DNA of 38,454 nt from an uncultured Pseudomonadota bacterium. GTDB lineage: Bacteria > Myxococcota_A > Bradymonadia > Bradymonadales > GCA-2716585. The first letter of the stretch is position 1, and every line of letters begins with the position of its first letter. The notes below the pieces were generated by a model. It was not told the DNA's origin. It saw only the letters and a program-made list of their open reading frames with translations, and searched no databases. A program made the position numbers and the translations under genes. The DNA is taken from positions 1-38,454 of the forward strand of contig CAKZKQ010000181.1 in assembly GCA_937123825.1 (NCBI GenBank), in the 5' to 3' direction. Positions 25,227-32,910 of this stretch are shown here, piece by piece.

Positions 25227-25910
25227 ATGCACTCCAAACGGACCGTCACCTGTGCGTCCACCGTGTTGTGGGCGTTTTTGTTGATCTTTGTGGCCAGCGT
25301 CGGCATGGGCTGCGCCTGCAATCCGGCCGAGTTGATGGGCGGCGACCAGGAAGCCAGTAACGACGAGCCTGAGGACGGCGACAAGAAGTCCAAAAAGAAG
25401 AAGAAAAAGAGCAAGATCGACGCCGAAGAGCTCTACGCCGAGCATTGCGAAGGGTGCCACGGTGAGAACGGGGATGAAGACCCCGACTTTACCGACCCCG
25501 ACTACAAGACCAGCAAGAAGAAGATCATCAAGGCCATCTCCAAGGGCAAGGGCTCGATGCCGGGCTTCAAGAAGAAGCTCGACAAAGACGAGATCAAGGC
25601 GCTGGCCAGCTTTGTGCGCGAGTTCAACGACAGCAAGAAGAGCAAAAAGAAGAAGAAGAAAAAGAAGAAGTCCAAGAAGAAAAAGAAGTGGGACAAAGAG
25701 CTTGCCCAGAGCCTCTTTGCCGAACACTGCGCCGGTTGCCACGGCGAGAAGGGCAATAAGAACCCTGACTTCACCGACGATGACTATGACGCCTCGACCA
25801 AGTCGATCATCAAGGCGATCGACAAGGGCAAGGGGGCCATGCCCGGCTTTGGCAAAAAGCTCGACGACAACGAAATCGAGCATCTGGCCTGGTTCATTGG
25901 CCAGTTGTGA
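25227..25910 (+). CDS. diheme cytochrome c lipoprotein with polylysine linkers
   Basis: A 227-residue exported protein made of two similar cytochrome c domains. The lipobox VGMGC is followed by an acidic stretch and a first Lys-rich linker (KSKKKKKKSK). Domain one has CEGCH and GSMPGF. A second linker holds about 18 residues that are nearly all Lys with a few Ser. Domain two has CAGCH and GAMPGF. The CxxCH heme sites and Met ligands are intact in both. The domains are close copies, which suggests an internal duplication. The lysine blocks are very unusual and could bind anionic surfaces or polymers. The ribosome site AAGGAG precedes the ATG. Confidence 0.88.
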   Translation: MHSKRTVTCASTVLWAFLLIFVASVGMGCACNPAELMGGDQEASNDEPEDGDKKSKKKKKKSKIDAEELYAEHCEGCHGENGDEDPDFTDPDYKTSKKKIIKAISKGKGSMPGFKKKLDKDEIKALASFVREFNDSKKSKKKKKKKKKSKKKKKWDKELAQSLFAEHCAGCHGEKGNKNPDFTDDDYDASTKSIIKAIDKGKGAMPGFGKKLDDNEIEHLAWFIGQL

Positions 25911-25916
25911 GCACGG

Positions 25917-25938
25917 CTTTCGTCTGCAATTTGGTATG
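25917..25938 (+). repeat. second copy of the 22-bp end motif
   Basis: This 22-bp stretch, ending CGTCTGCAATTTGGTATG, matches 20342-20363 with one mismatch. It begins 7 bases after the diheme cytochrome stop codon. A partial inverted match (ATACCAA followed by AATGCGTCTG) is at 25124-25141, before that gene. Confidence 0.5.
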
Positions 25939-25966
25939 AGCATGGCGACTTGAGTGTGGTTGCACT

Positions 25967-28900
25967 ATGATGGTGTGGCTTGGTGCGGTAGACCCACGAC
26001 CACACAAACCCATGCCGAAACACTGTCCTGGCCAACACACCAGGCCGAGTTTTCACAACCCCCTGTCCATTGCTCGCCTGGTCCGTGCGCCCAGGCACAG
26101 GCCGAAGGCCATCTGGCGGTGTCTGCTGGGGTCATTGGCGCTCTTGCTGCTCCTGGTAGGCTGCGGCGGAGACGGTCCATCCCGGCAACTCGCTGGCGAC
26201 CCCAACAATCAGCCCGACCCCGGCACCGACTGTCGCCTGGAAGCGTTCTGCGCTCCGTCCGAGCGCTGCGACGCGGACACCGGCCAGTGCGTCCAGGCAC
26301 AATGTGGTGTCGATGACGGCTGCGCGCTGGGCCGAAGTTGCCAGGAAGGGCTGTGTGTCGAGGATGATCGCGCCGATCGCGACGGCGACGGCTTGCCCGA
26401 TGGCCGCGACAATTGCCCCGAACTGTCCAATCCAGTTCAAACCGACACGGACGCCGACGGCGCAGGCGACGAGTGCGACGGCGATGATGACGGCGATGGC
26501 GTGCCCGACGGGGACGACAACTGCCCGTTGGCCTCAAACCCCTCCCAGTCGGACGCCAACGGCGACGGGCTGGGCAACCACTGTGATCTCCAGGTCCCTG
26601 GCATCACGGTTCTGGGGATGATCGATGGGTCGGCGCGGCCCGAATCAAGCCCAATCCAGGCTCAGATCTACCTCTCGTCGCGCACAAGACCCACCGGGGC
26701 CGATGAAGAAGGCCTCTTCTCCTTCAACATGGGCCTGCTGGACGCCGGACGCTTTGCCATCGCGGTCCAATGGCCCGGCTTCCGCTCCGAGACAGTCAGC
26801 TTTGAGGTCCCCGACGGTGTTGAGAGCATCGACGTGGGCACCATCGTCATGATCGCCGGCCAGGAACCCACCGTCACCATCCAAGCGGTGGCTCGCCTTG
26901 AGTCCCAGGAAGACCACAGCGGCATCCTGGTGCAGGCCATCCAGGGCCGCATCCCGTTGACGCAGTCCACCACCGATGTGCAGGGCATTTATGGCCTTGA
27001 ACTGCGCCGCGAAGCCCACACCCTGCGCTTCTTCAAGGACGGCTTCGCGCCCGACTCGCTCTCCATCCTTTGGGATCCCTTCGACGCCCGCTTTGAAGCC
27101 CCCGGCGGGGTGGCGCTCGAAGACTACGAGGGGGTCTTGCTGCGCTTTGCCTCGGTCGAAGACGCCGACGCCGATGGATACGTCGATCCGCGCGACAACT
27201 GCCCCTCTCGCTTCAACCCTGCCCAGGATGACGCAGACGGAGATGGCCTGGGCGATGTCTGCGATCTGGATCGGGACGGCGACGGCATCATCAACGGCCT
27301 GGACAACTGCCCCACCGTGGTCAACGCACCCCAGGAAGACCCCGACGGTGATGGCTTGGGGATCGCTTGCCACGGCGGAACGCTCGACGCACCGCTTGCA
27401 GTGGGCTGCGACATGGTCAACCAACGCCTCAACACCTCTGCTCGCCGTGACACCTTCCAAGGCGCCTGCGGCGGTGAGCTGGCCGGGGACGTGGTCTACC
27501 AATTGGACCTGGCAGCGCAGCAGCGCGTGCGTTTCAACGTGCAGGCCGATCATTTGACCGCGTTGACCATCCTGGATCAGGACCGCCAGGAGGTGCGCTG
27601 TGTGATGGGTGAGCGGATTGAACTGTTGGGGTGGGTCAGCCCGGAGGATCCTGATCCGGCGGCGTTGGCGCCGGGGCGTTATTTGATCGTGGTCGATGGG
27701 ATCGCGCCCGGGCAAAGCGGCCCGATCCGCGTGGACGTCTCCCACCTGGGCTGTCGCCCCGACTTTGAGCGCGCCCAGACCTTCGACACCGGCGTGGTGC
27801 CTTACGTGGTGCGCACCGCCGAGTTGAGCCTCGACGGGGTGCCGGATCTGGTGATCCTGGATTCTGGCAGCGAGCAGGCGCCGACTGGCGCCGTGGACAT
27901 CCGTCTGGGACGCGGCGATGGGACGTTTTCATCGGCCCAGCGCCTTGAGGTGGGTCAGTTGCCCTACGCGTTGGCGGTGGCGGACATCACTGGTGAGGGG
28001 GTGCCCGACATTATTACGGCCAACAGCGCCAGCGACAACCTGTCGTTGTTGGTGGGCCTTGGCGATGGCACCTTCCTGCCGCCAACCACGCTGGACGTGG
28101 GTCAGGCGCCGACAGACATCCACGTGCGCGATCTCAACGACGATGGTCGGGTGGATTTGATCACGGCCGATCGACGCAGCAACACCTTCAGCGTGCTGCT
28201 CGGTCGCAGCGGCGGCACGTTTGACCGCGCCCAGCAGTACGGGATCAACGGCCTGCGTCTGGCGGTAGAGGACATCAACGCCGATGGGATCCTGGATGTG
28301 GTCGCGGCCGATCCGCAATTGGACACCATCAGCACCTCATTGGGGCTGGGCGACGGCCGCTTTGCGCCCGCGCGCCAGATGGACGCAGGCCCAGGGCCGT
28401 CTGCGGTGCTTGTTCGAGATCTGGACGGCGATGGTTTGGTGGATCTGCTGGTGCTCAACTCCGACACAGGGGACTTTGATGTCTGGCTGGGGACGGGCAG
28501 CGGCGCCTTCTTGCAGTTCACGGTCTTGCCGGGCGGCCCCGGGCTCTTTGATGTCTTGATGACGGATCTGGACAAGGACTCGCGCGGCGACATCGTCATG
28601 ACTACGCGGCCCAACGTGGGCATCCTCTGGGGTCTGGGGCAGGGCAATTACACCGAGCGCAGGAACCTCTCGGTGGGCATCGAGCCGTTGGCGGTCACCA
28701 GCGGTGATCTCAACGCCGATGGCTGGACCGATCTGGTCAGCAGCAACCTCTTTGTCGAGCAGGCGCGGGTCTCACTGGCCGTGCCGCCCGCCAACCTCCC
28801 TTCCGGCACGCGTGCAGGGACGCGCTTTGTGGATTCTCCCTGGGAGCCTTGCGCGTCGGTTGTCTTTGAGGCCAACCAGTTGGGCCTGGGCGGCGCCTGG

Positions 28901-29554
28901 TGGGCTTTGGGGCCAGACGAGCCGTGTCGAGTGGAGAGCATTCGCGTGGAGAGCGCAGGCGAAGGTTTTGTGCCGAGCGCGTTGGTGAGCCCGTTGGGGC
29001 ATCGGGTGGCGTTGACATCGGGCGGCATGGCCCGGCTTGAGGGACACGCGATGGGAGGCCGCTGGCGTTTGTTGGGTCAGGGCGTGCCCCAGAGTGCGCG
29101 TTTGCTCATCAACGTTGTGCCCGACGATCCGCTGGCTGGGTCACAAGAGGGGCTTTTGCCGTGTTCGGGCGACCTCGACGCGGCAGAACGCGCCCCAGGC
29201 GGCTGTCGTCTGGCGTCCGAGGGGAGCGCGGGGGTGTTGGACGACCCCCAGGATGTGGATCTGCTCTTGTTGGAGGGACCGTTTGACGGCGGCTTTGAAG
29301 CGGGCGCGCTTTTGGAGACGTGGGTGGAGACCGAGCCGTCTGCGGGTGCGCTTGTGGTCTCTGTGGTGTTGGCCACGTTGCCCGAGCTTGAGCTGGCCCG
29401 CGCCACGACCCAGGGTCCTGGGGTTTGGAGGATTGGCTTTGAAGTGCCCGAGGTCTTCCAAGGCCGCTATCTGGCGCTGAGGGTGTCACCCGCAGGGGGC
29501 GTGAGCCTGCCTTTGGATTACGAAGCCAGTTGGTCCGCCGCCGTCCAACCATGA
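25967..29554 (+). CDS. large TSP3 / FG-GAP repeat surface lipoprotein
   Basis: About 1195 residues. A long N-terminal region precedes a hydrophobic stretch that ends in the lipobox LLVGC (about residue 66), so the true start is likely one of the later codons (ATG 26012 is an option); none has a clear ribosome site. Next come a short Cys-rich motif (CGVDDGCALGRSCQEGLC) and calcium-binding thrombospondin type 3 repeats (DRDGDGLPDGRDNCP and several more) in two blocks. A carboxypeptidase-regulatory-like stretch lies between these. From about 600 to 930 there are FG-GAP/VCBS repeats (DGVPDLVILDSG, DLNDDGRVDLITAD) that fold as a beta propeller. The C-terminal part is beta-rich and unassigned. A cell-surface adhesion or binding role is inferred. 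Confidence 0.85.
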   Translation: MMVWLGAVDPRPHKPMPKHCPGQHTRPSFHNPLSIARLVRAPRHRPKAIWRCLLGSLALLLLLVGCGGDGPSRQLAGDPNNQPDPGTDCRLEAFCAPSERCDADTGQCVQAQCGVDDGCALGRSCQEGLCVEDDRADRDGDGLPDGRDNCPELSNPVQTDTDADGAGDECDGDDDGDGVPDGDDNCPLASNPSQSDANGDGLGNHCDLQVPGITVLGMIDGSARPESSPIQAQIYLSSRTRPTGADEEGLFSFNMGLLDAGRFAIAVQWPGFRSETVSFEVPDGVESIDVGTIVMIAGQEPTVTIQAVARLESQEDHSGILVQAIQGRIPLTQSTTDVQGIYGLELRREAHTLRFFKDGFAPDSLSILWDPFDARFEAPGGVALEDYEGVLLRFASVEDADADGYVDPRDNCPSRFNPAQDDADGDGLGDVCDLDRDGDGIINGLDNCPTVVNAPQEDPDGDGLGIACHGGTLDAPLAVGCDMVNQRLNTSARRDTFQGACGGELAGDVVYQLDLAAQQRVRFNVQADHLTALTILDQDRQEVRCVMGERIELLGWVSPEDPDPAALAPGRYLIVVDGIAPGQSGPIRVDVSHLGCRPDFERAQTFDTGVVPYVVRTAELSLDGVPDLVILDSGSEQAPTGAVDIRLGRGDGTFSSAQRLEVGQLPYALAVADITGEGVPDIITANSASDNLSLLVGLGDGTFLPPTTLDVGQAPTDIHVRDLNDDGRVDLITADRRSNTFSVLLGRSGGTFDRAQQYGINGLRLAVEDINADGILDVVAADPQLDTISTSLGLGDGRFAPARQMDAGPGPSAVLVRDLDGDGLVDLLVLNSDTGDFDVWLGTGSGAFLQFTVLPGGPGLFDVLMTDLDKDSRGDIVMTTRPNVGILWGLGQGNYTERRNLSVGIEPLAVTSGDLNADGWTDLVSSNLFVEQARVSLAVPPANLPSGTRAGTRFVDSPWEPCASVVFEANQLGLGGAWWALGPDEPCRVESIRVESAGEGFVPSALVSPLGHRVALTSGGMARLEGHAMGGRWRLLGQGVPQSARLLINVVPDDPLAGSQEGLLPCSGDLDAAERAPGGCRLASEGSAGVLDDPQDVDLLLLEGPFDGGFEAGALLETWVETEPSAGALVVSVVLATLPELELARATTQGPGVWRIGFEVPEVFQGRYLALRVSPAGGVSLPLDYEASWSAAVQP

Positions 29555-29566
29555 CGGGCCTTTGAG

Positions 29567-29588
29567 CGGCCTTTGGGGGCCAAAGCCG
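29567..29588 (+). terminator. possible terminator after the TSP3/FG-GAP gene
   Basis: An imperfect stem CGGC-c-TTTGG / CCAAA-GCCG lies 13 bases after the stop, with only a short T stretch downstream. It is a weak candidate. Confidence 0.3.
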
Positions 29589-29660
29589 TCGCTTTAAAAA
29601 TTACAACCGTTACAATCCCGCTGGATTTTGGGGCGTTCGTCGGCGAAAGCCAGGGTTGAT

Positions 29661-29687
29661 GCCTCAAGAGGCGCTGTATTTTACAGC
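29661..29687. promoter_or_regulatory. two adjacent palindromes upstream of the MOSC gene
   Basis: GCCTC-AA-GAGGC (29661-29672) is followed directly by GCTGTA-TTT-TACAGC (29673-29687). They lie about 55 bases before the MOSC start and could be operator sites. Direct TTACAA repeats stand at 29601 and 29610. Confidence 0.35.
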
Positions 29688-29740
29688 ATCAGCGGAACAC
29701 CAAGGTGGGCTTGTGTGGTCTGCTTTGAGAGAGGGAGTGT

Positions 29741-30244
29741 GTGGAGATGGCAGAGACGTTGGCGCAGTTGATGGAGCGGTTGCCGCAGACCGGCGAGGTG
29801 GTGTGGATAGGCCTGCGGCCGGCCAAGCGGGAGCCTGTTGTGGTTGTCGACCGTGTTTTGGCCGAGGTCGGCCAGGGTTTGAAGGGGGATCGCTTCAAGA
29901 GCCGTCGCAACGGCAAGCGTCAGGTGACGTTGATTCAGCACGAGCATCTGCAAGCGGTGGCGTCCTTTCTTGGGCGCGATGTTGTGGGGCCAGAGCTTGT
30001 GCGCCGGAACGTGGTGGTCCGAGGGATCAATCTGCTCTCACTGAAAAATAAGCGTTTCTGGGTGGGCGACGCCCTTTTGGAGATGACGGGGTTGTGTCAC
30101 CCGTGCTCCAGGATGGAAGAAATATTCGGTGAGGGCGGCTACAACGCGATGCGCGGCCACGGGGGGATTACTGCGAGGGTGATTGAGGGGGGAGAAATCG
30201 CGCTTGGCGCTGCGGTGAAAAAGGCGGCTGGAATTCCTTTGTAA
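29741..30244 (+). CDS. MOSC domain protein
   Basis: A 167-residue stand-alone MOSC domain (the C-terminal domain of molybdenum cofactor sulfurases). The conserved Cys lies in GLCHPCSRME (about residue 124) and is followed by the typical GHGGITARVIEGGEI. The family binds molybdenum cofactor or sulfur groups; the YiiM type reduces N-hydroxylated compounds. GTG 29741 is taken because GAGGGAG is well placed; ATG 29747 is equally possible. There are no Moco genes nearby. Confidence 0.87.
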   Translation: MEMAETLAQLMERLPQTGEVVWIGLRPAKREPVVVVDRVLAEVGQGLKGDRFKSRRNGKRQVTLIQHEHLQAVASFLGRDVVGPELVRRNVVVRGINLLSLKNKRFWVGDALLEMTGLCHPCSRMEEIFGEGGYNAMRGHGGITARVIEGGEIALGAAVKKAAGIPL

Positions 30245-30246
30245 CT

Positions 30247-30341
30247 GCAAGAGACCAAAAAAGTTTCTAGAAAATTACAATTTAGCTGGACAAGTTCCAG
30301 AACAGGGCCTATAAACATACTTGTCACGACGCAAGAGACCA
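30247..30341. repeat. 11-bp direct repeats flanking the ncRNA promoter
   Basis: GCAAGAGACCA occurs at 30247-30257 and again at 30331-30341, on both sides of the promoter at 30287-30315. They could be regulator sites or a duplication scar. Confidence 0.5.
30287..30315 (+). promoter_or_regulatory. near-consensus sigma70 promoter in a gene-less region
   Basis: TGGACA (30287-30292), 17 bases, TATAAA (30310-30315): five of six matches in each hexamer at ideal spacing. No protein gene follows on this strand; transcription would begin near 30322 and run into the structured region. Confidence 0.65.
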
Positions 30342-30650
30342 GCGCGGTCCTCTCGATGAGAGCGGAGAGGGTTGTTGGCTGAGATCGAACGCCTCCGATG
30401 GAGGTGTGAAGTGGGTTCGTGTCAGCGGAGGTGCGTCGAGAGACTGGCGCCGTGCTCCAGCCCTGAGCGGCGGCGCTTGCCGGATCAGGCCTTCTTGCCG
30501 CCTCCCGACAGGTGCCAGGCGACTGGGCGTACCCCCCCTGACACGAACCCCAAAGCGTTTTGATGCGATGTCGCGTGCATGTTCATGCGGCGTCAACCGT
30601 GCAGGCGACAGGCCGCATACCTTGAGGGAGGTGTGCGGTTTTGTTGTTTC
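30322..30650 (+). ncRNA. candidate structured non-coding RNA, about 330 nt
   Basis: The stretch between a good promoter and a terminator folds extensively on paper. Small hairpins open it: GACC/GGTC, CCTCTC/GAGAGG and CGCCTCC-GAT-GGAGGTG. The core is bounded by a perfect 13-bp inverted repeat, GGGTTCGTGTCAG (30413-30425) with CTGACACGAACCC (30538-30550). That stem continues inward through GG and GGT pairs with two single mismatches. Inside lie CTGGCGCC/GGTGCCAG and GGCGGC/GCCGCC, and after the core GCATG/CATGC. I compared it by eye with RNase P RNA, tmRNA, 6S RNA, SRP RNA and common riboswitches and found no matching conserved blocks. Open frames across it look spurious. It could also be a small MITE-like element that happens to have a promoter. 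Confidence 0.5.
30613..30650 (+). terminator. rho-independent terminator
   Basis: CCGCATACC/GGTGTGCGG, a 9-bp stem with one G-U pair and an 8-base loop (30613-30638), is followed by TTTTGTTGTTT. It is the natural end of a transcript started at the 30287 promoter. Confidence 0.65.
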
Positions 30651-30670
30651 TTGCCCATCCTTTTCCATCC

Positions 30671-30835
30671 CACAGGTGCCGTTGTTGCGAGGCTGTCGGT
30701 CGATTCCAGCAGGGAGCTTCGCTGGGGGAGCGTAATTTCTCCCGCAGGTGCCTTTGTTGTTGGGCTGGTGGTCGATTCCAGCAGGGAGCTTCGTTGGGGA
30801 ACGTAATTTTTCCCGCAGGTGACATTGTTGAGTCG
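30671..30835. repeat. tandem 71-72 bp repeats with conserved hairpin
   Basis: Two full copies begin at 30671 and 30743, and a third partial copy at 30814, each opening with CRCAGGTG and TTGTTG. Each full copy holds a hairpin around the invariant loop CGTAATTT. Copy one has GGGAG/CTCCC and copy two has GGGAA/TTCCC, so both sides of the stem changed together. A second stem, CCAGC/GCTGG, becomes CCAGC/GTTGG with a G-U pair. Selection on RNA or single-strand structure is a fair inference. Confidence 0.65.
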
Positions 30836-30907
30836 CCGAGACTGAGCCACCACTGGCCTGACGCCAAAACCCAAGCACTTCAAAAAGAAAAACTCAAAGA
30901 AACGTCG

Positions 30908-31019
30908 GATTTGGGGCGAGCAATGATGGATGCAGGGGGCCTCGGGTCGAACGAAGCCATAGCAGCGCTATTGCGAGTGAGTCACGTGGTCCTCTGCGCC
31001 ATCAGGGCCGCCCCAAATC
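30908..31019. repeat. 112-bp inverted-repeat element
   Basis: GATTTGGGGCG (30908-30918) and CGCCCCAAATC (31009-31019) are perfect inverted copies. Inside are further complementary arms (GATGG/CCATC, CAGGGG/CCTCTG) and a top hairpin ATAGC-AGC-GCTAT, giving one long interrupted stem. It covers the last codons and the stop of the AgmX-type lipoprotein gene. It may be a transcript end for that gene or a palindromic mobile repeat. Confidence 0.5.
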
Positions 31020-31424
31020 GTTGAAGCGGAAGGGTTTGGTCACCCTCACGGGTCGTCGGTCGACCCATTCTTCAAAGAAGATGCGTCGGATGGTGTCGGC
31101 GACGCAGAGATCGGCTTGTGGGTGTCCGAGGCTGCTTTCGAGGACTTCGAGGTTGTTGACCAGTCCATCGGAGTCGATTTCGACGCGGACGGCGATGCGT
31201 CCGCTGACGCGTCCGCCGACGTCGGTCAGTTCTCGATTGAAGCAGGCGATCATGTCGGGTTCGGCGTCATTGAGCCGTGCGTCCACGCGCGCGAGGAGTT
31301 CTTCCATGGAGGCGCCCGAGGCGGAGCTTTGGCATGCGCCAAGGAGCATGGATGCGGCGCCCAGGGTGCAATAGGCCGCGATGGTGAGCGGTGGCAGTCT
31401 GGGTGGTGCGTGTGAGTGGAACAT
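31002..31424 (-). CDS. lipoprotein with AgmX/PglI-type C-terminal domain
   Basis: A 140-residue protein. The lipobox LLGAC is followed by a short helical stretch, then a TonB-like/AgmX C-terminal domain (about residues 70-138). Its core is GRIAVRVEIDSDGLVNNLEVLESSLGHPQADLCVADTIRRIFF. In myxobacteria such domains occur in gliding-motility (AgmX) and energy-transducing proteins. It follows the TolA-like gene on the same strand after 141 bases. The 3' end overlaps a 112-bp inverted-repeat element. Confidence 0.75.
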   Translation of the reverse strand: MFHSHAPPRLPPLTIAAYCTLGAASMLLGACQSSASGASMEELLARVDARLNDAEPDMIACFNRELTDVGGRVSGRIAVRVEIDSDGLVNNLEVLESSLGHPQADLCVADTIRRIFFEEWVDRRPVRVTKPFRFNDLGRP

Positions 31425-31565
31425 GGCGGCCCTGGGTTGACGTCGGGTGTACTCTGGATGGTGCGCTTGAAGTGGTGCGATGTCCAGAATATGCGTCAGC
31501 GGGCGTTTGGGAGGTGGGGGAGGTGGAAGAGGCTGAGGTGGTGTCAGCCTCTGGGGTGTGGGGCA

Positions 31566-32528
31566 TCAGAAGACGATGCCGCCGCCTCCGCCGCCGCCAT
31601 CGAAGTTGAACTTGGGTTTGCCGCCCTTGCCGCCCTTCTTGGTGGTTTTGCGCTTGGTGTTTTTGCGTCCCACGCCGGTGCGGCGTTTGGTGTTGTTGGC
31701 GCCGCCGCGGTTGGTGTTGGCCACGGCATCTCCGGCGGGTTCTTCGGCCTTGGGAATGGCAACGAAGGCTTTGTCGATGGAGGCGCTGGCGACGAGCGTG
31801 GGTTTGAGTGTGGTTTTGGCGTAGGTTTGTGCTTTGGGGCCGTTGTCGTTCATGAAGAAGTATGCGGCGGCGCCGCCTCCGACGATGACGACAAAGAAGA
31901 AGATGGCAGCGACGGCGAAGGCGGCCAGTCCGAGTCCCGCTTTGCTGGTTGTGGGTGCGGGTTGGTTGTTGGCCAGTGCCTGGAGGCGCTGTTCTTCTTG
32001 GATTTTGGCTTTGCGGGCGGCTTCGGCGGCTTTGCGTTCGGCGTCGAGGCGCGCGGCTTCGGCTTCGGCCAGCTTGCGCTCCATTTCCTGGCGCTTGCGC
32101 TCTTCTTCTTCGGCTTTGCGCACAGCCTCCAGCTCTTCTTCGCTGGGGCCTTCGATGGCGCGCACGAGGCTGGCGCGCATGCGTTCGGCGTTTTGGCGGC
32201 GCGCGGCTTCTTCCTGGATGCGGCGCTCCTGTTCCATGCGGCGTTGGTCTTCGGCGGCGCGTTTTTGAGCTTCTTCGGCGCGCTTCTGTGCGGCGAGCTC
32301 GTCGGCCAGGCGCTGTTGCTCATTGGCGGCGACTGCGGCGGTGTCGTCCAGGATACCGGCCAGCAGGTCGCCGGCGCTGTCGTCGCTGGCCCAGCCTTTT
32401 TTCTTTTTGGCCACGGGTCGCACGTTGGCGACATTGGCCTGCGCCTGCTGCTTCTGTGCTGCGTCGGCGGGCATGTCCTTCAGTTCTTTAAGGGAGTACA
32501 AAACAGCGTCGTTGCCCTTATCACTCAT
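31566..32528 (-). CDS. TolA-like coiled-coil membrane protein
   Basis: A 320-residue protein. A short N-terminal region is followed by a long charged coiled coil (about 70-195, EEAQKRAAEDQRRMEQERR and similar), then one membrane span (about 206-230, LGLAAFAVAAIFFFVVIVGGGAAAYFF). The tail ends in Lys- and Gly-rich repeats and a run of seven glycines before IVF. The coiled coil comes before the membrane span, so it is probably cytoplasmic. That is the reverse of TolA and resembles AgmX-type motility proteins. The ATG at 32528 follows AGAGGAATG. It is probably in an operon with the AgmX-domain lipoprotein. Confidence 0.7.
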   Translation of the reverse strand: MSDKGNDAVLYSLKELKDMPADAAQKQQAQANVANVRPVAKKKKGWASDDSAGDLLAGILDDTAAVAANEQQRLADELAAQKRAEEAQKRAAEDQRRMEQERRIQEEAARRQNAERMRASLVRAIEGPSEEELEAVRKAEEEERKRQEMERKLAEAEAARLDAERKAAEAARKAKIQEEQRLQALANNQPAPTTSKAGLGLAAFAVAAIFFFVVIVGGGAAAYFFMNDNGPKAQTYAKTTLKPTLVASASIDKAFVAIPKAEEPAGDAVANTNRGGANNTKRRTGVGRKNTKRKTTKKGGKGGKPKFNFDGGGGGGGIVF

Positions 32529-32910
32529 GACATTCCTCTTGATGTGGGGCCGGGGGTTCAATGCGCGCCGGGCCCAGAATCTCTGTGGCCGTTGGCCATA
32601 TGTGGCGCACCTTACGGGCGCCGGTTTGCCTTGATTTAGACTCAATCCTTGTAGCCATCGACACCCTAACACGTCCCAGGAGGCGAATGCGAGCGTTGCG
32701 CGGTGATTTTGCGCAGGCGATGATGTGGTTCAGGGCCTTGATTCTTGTGAGCGTGGGTTGGTAGGCAATGGCCATGGATATGGCGCCAGGTGGCCGGGGG
32801 CTGTGCAGCGCAGGTCGAGGCTTGGTGTATTGAGGATGAGCGCGGGGCTGTGCGCTGTGCATAAGGGTGCGGTGTGCGGGCCGGGCGCGGCGAGCAAGAG
32901 GAGACGCCAG
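32529..32910. other. divergent intergenic region
   Basis: A stretch of 382 bases separates the TolA-like gene from the metallohydrolase. It should hold promoters for both, but I see no convincing consensus elements, strong hairpin or small gene in it. Short open frames here look spurious. Confidence 0.6.

Noticed and set aside
30322..30650. RNase P RNA or tmRNA
   Set aside because: The conserved GAGGAAAGTCC and ACAGARA blocks of RNase P and the tRNA-like ends of tmRNA are absent.
30671..30800. tRNA-like GGTCGATTCC in the repeats
   Set aside because: It resembles a T-loop, but no acceptor stem, anticodon arm or D arm can be formed around it.
30671..30835. CRISPR-like array
   Set aside because: The repeats are 71-72 bases, directly adjacent without spacers, and there are no cas genes.
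30324..30878. Open frame of 184 residues on the minus strand across the ncRNA and repeat region
   Set aside because: Its sequence simply translates the tandem repeats and hairpins. It has no family likeness or ribosome site.
30908..31019. Integron attC site
   Set aside because: The conserved RYYYAAC and GTTRRRY core sites are not both present, and there is no integrase or cassette array.
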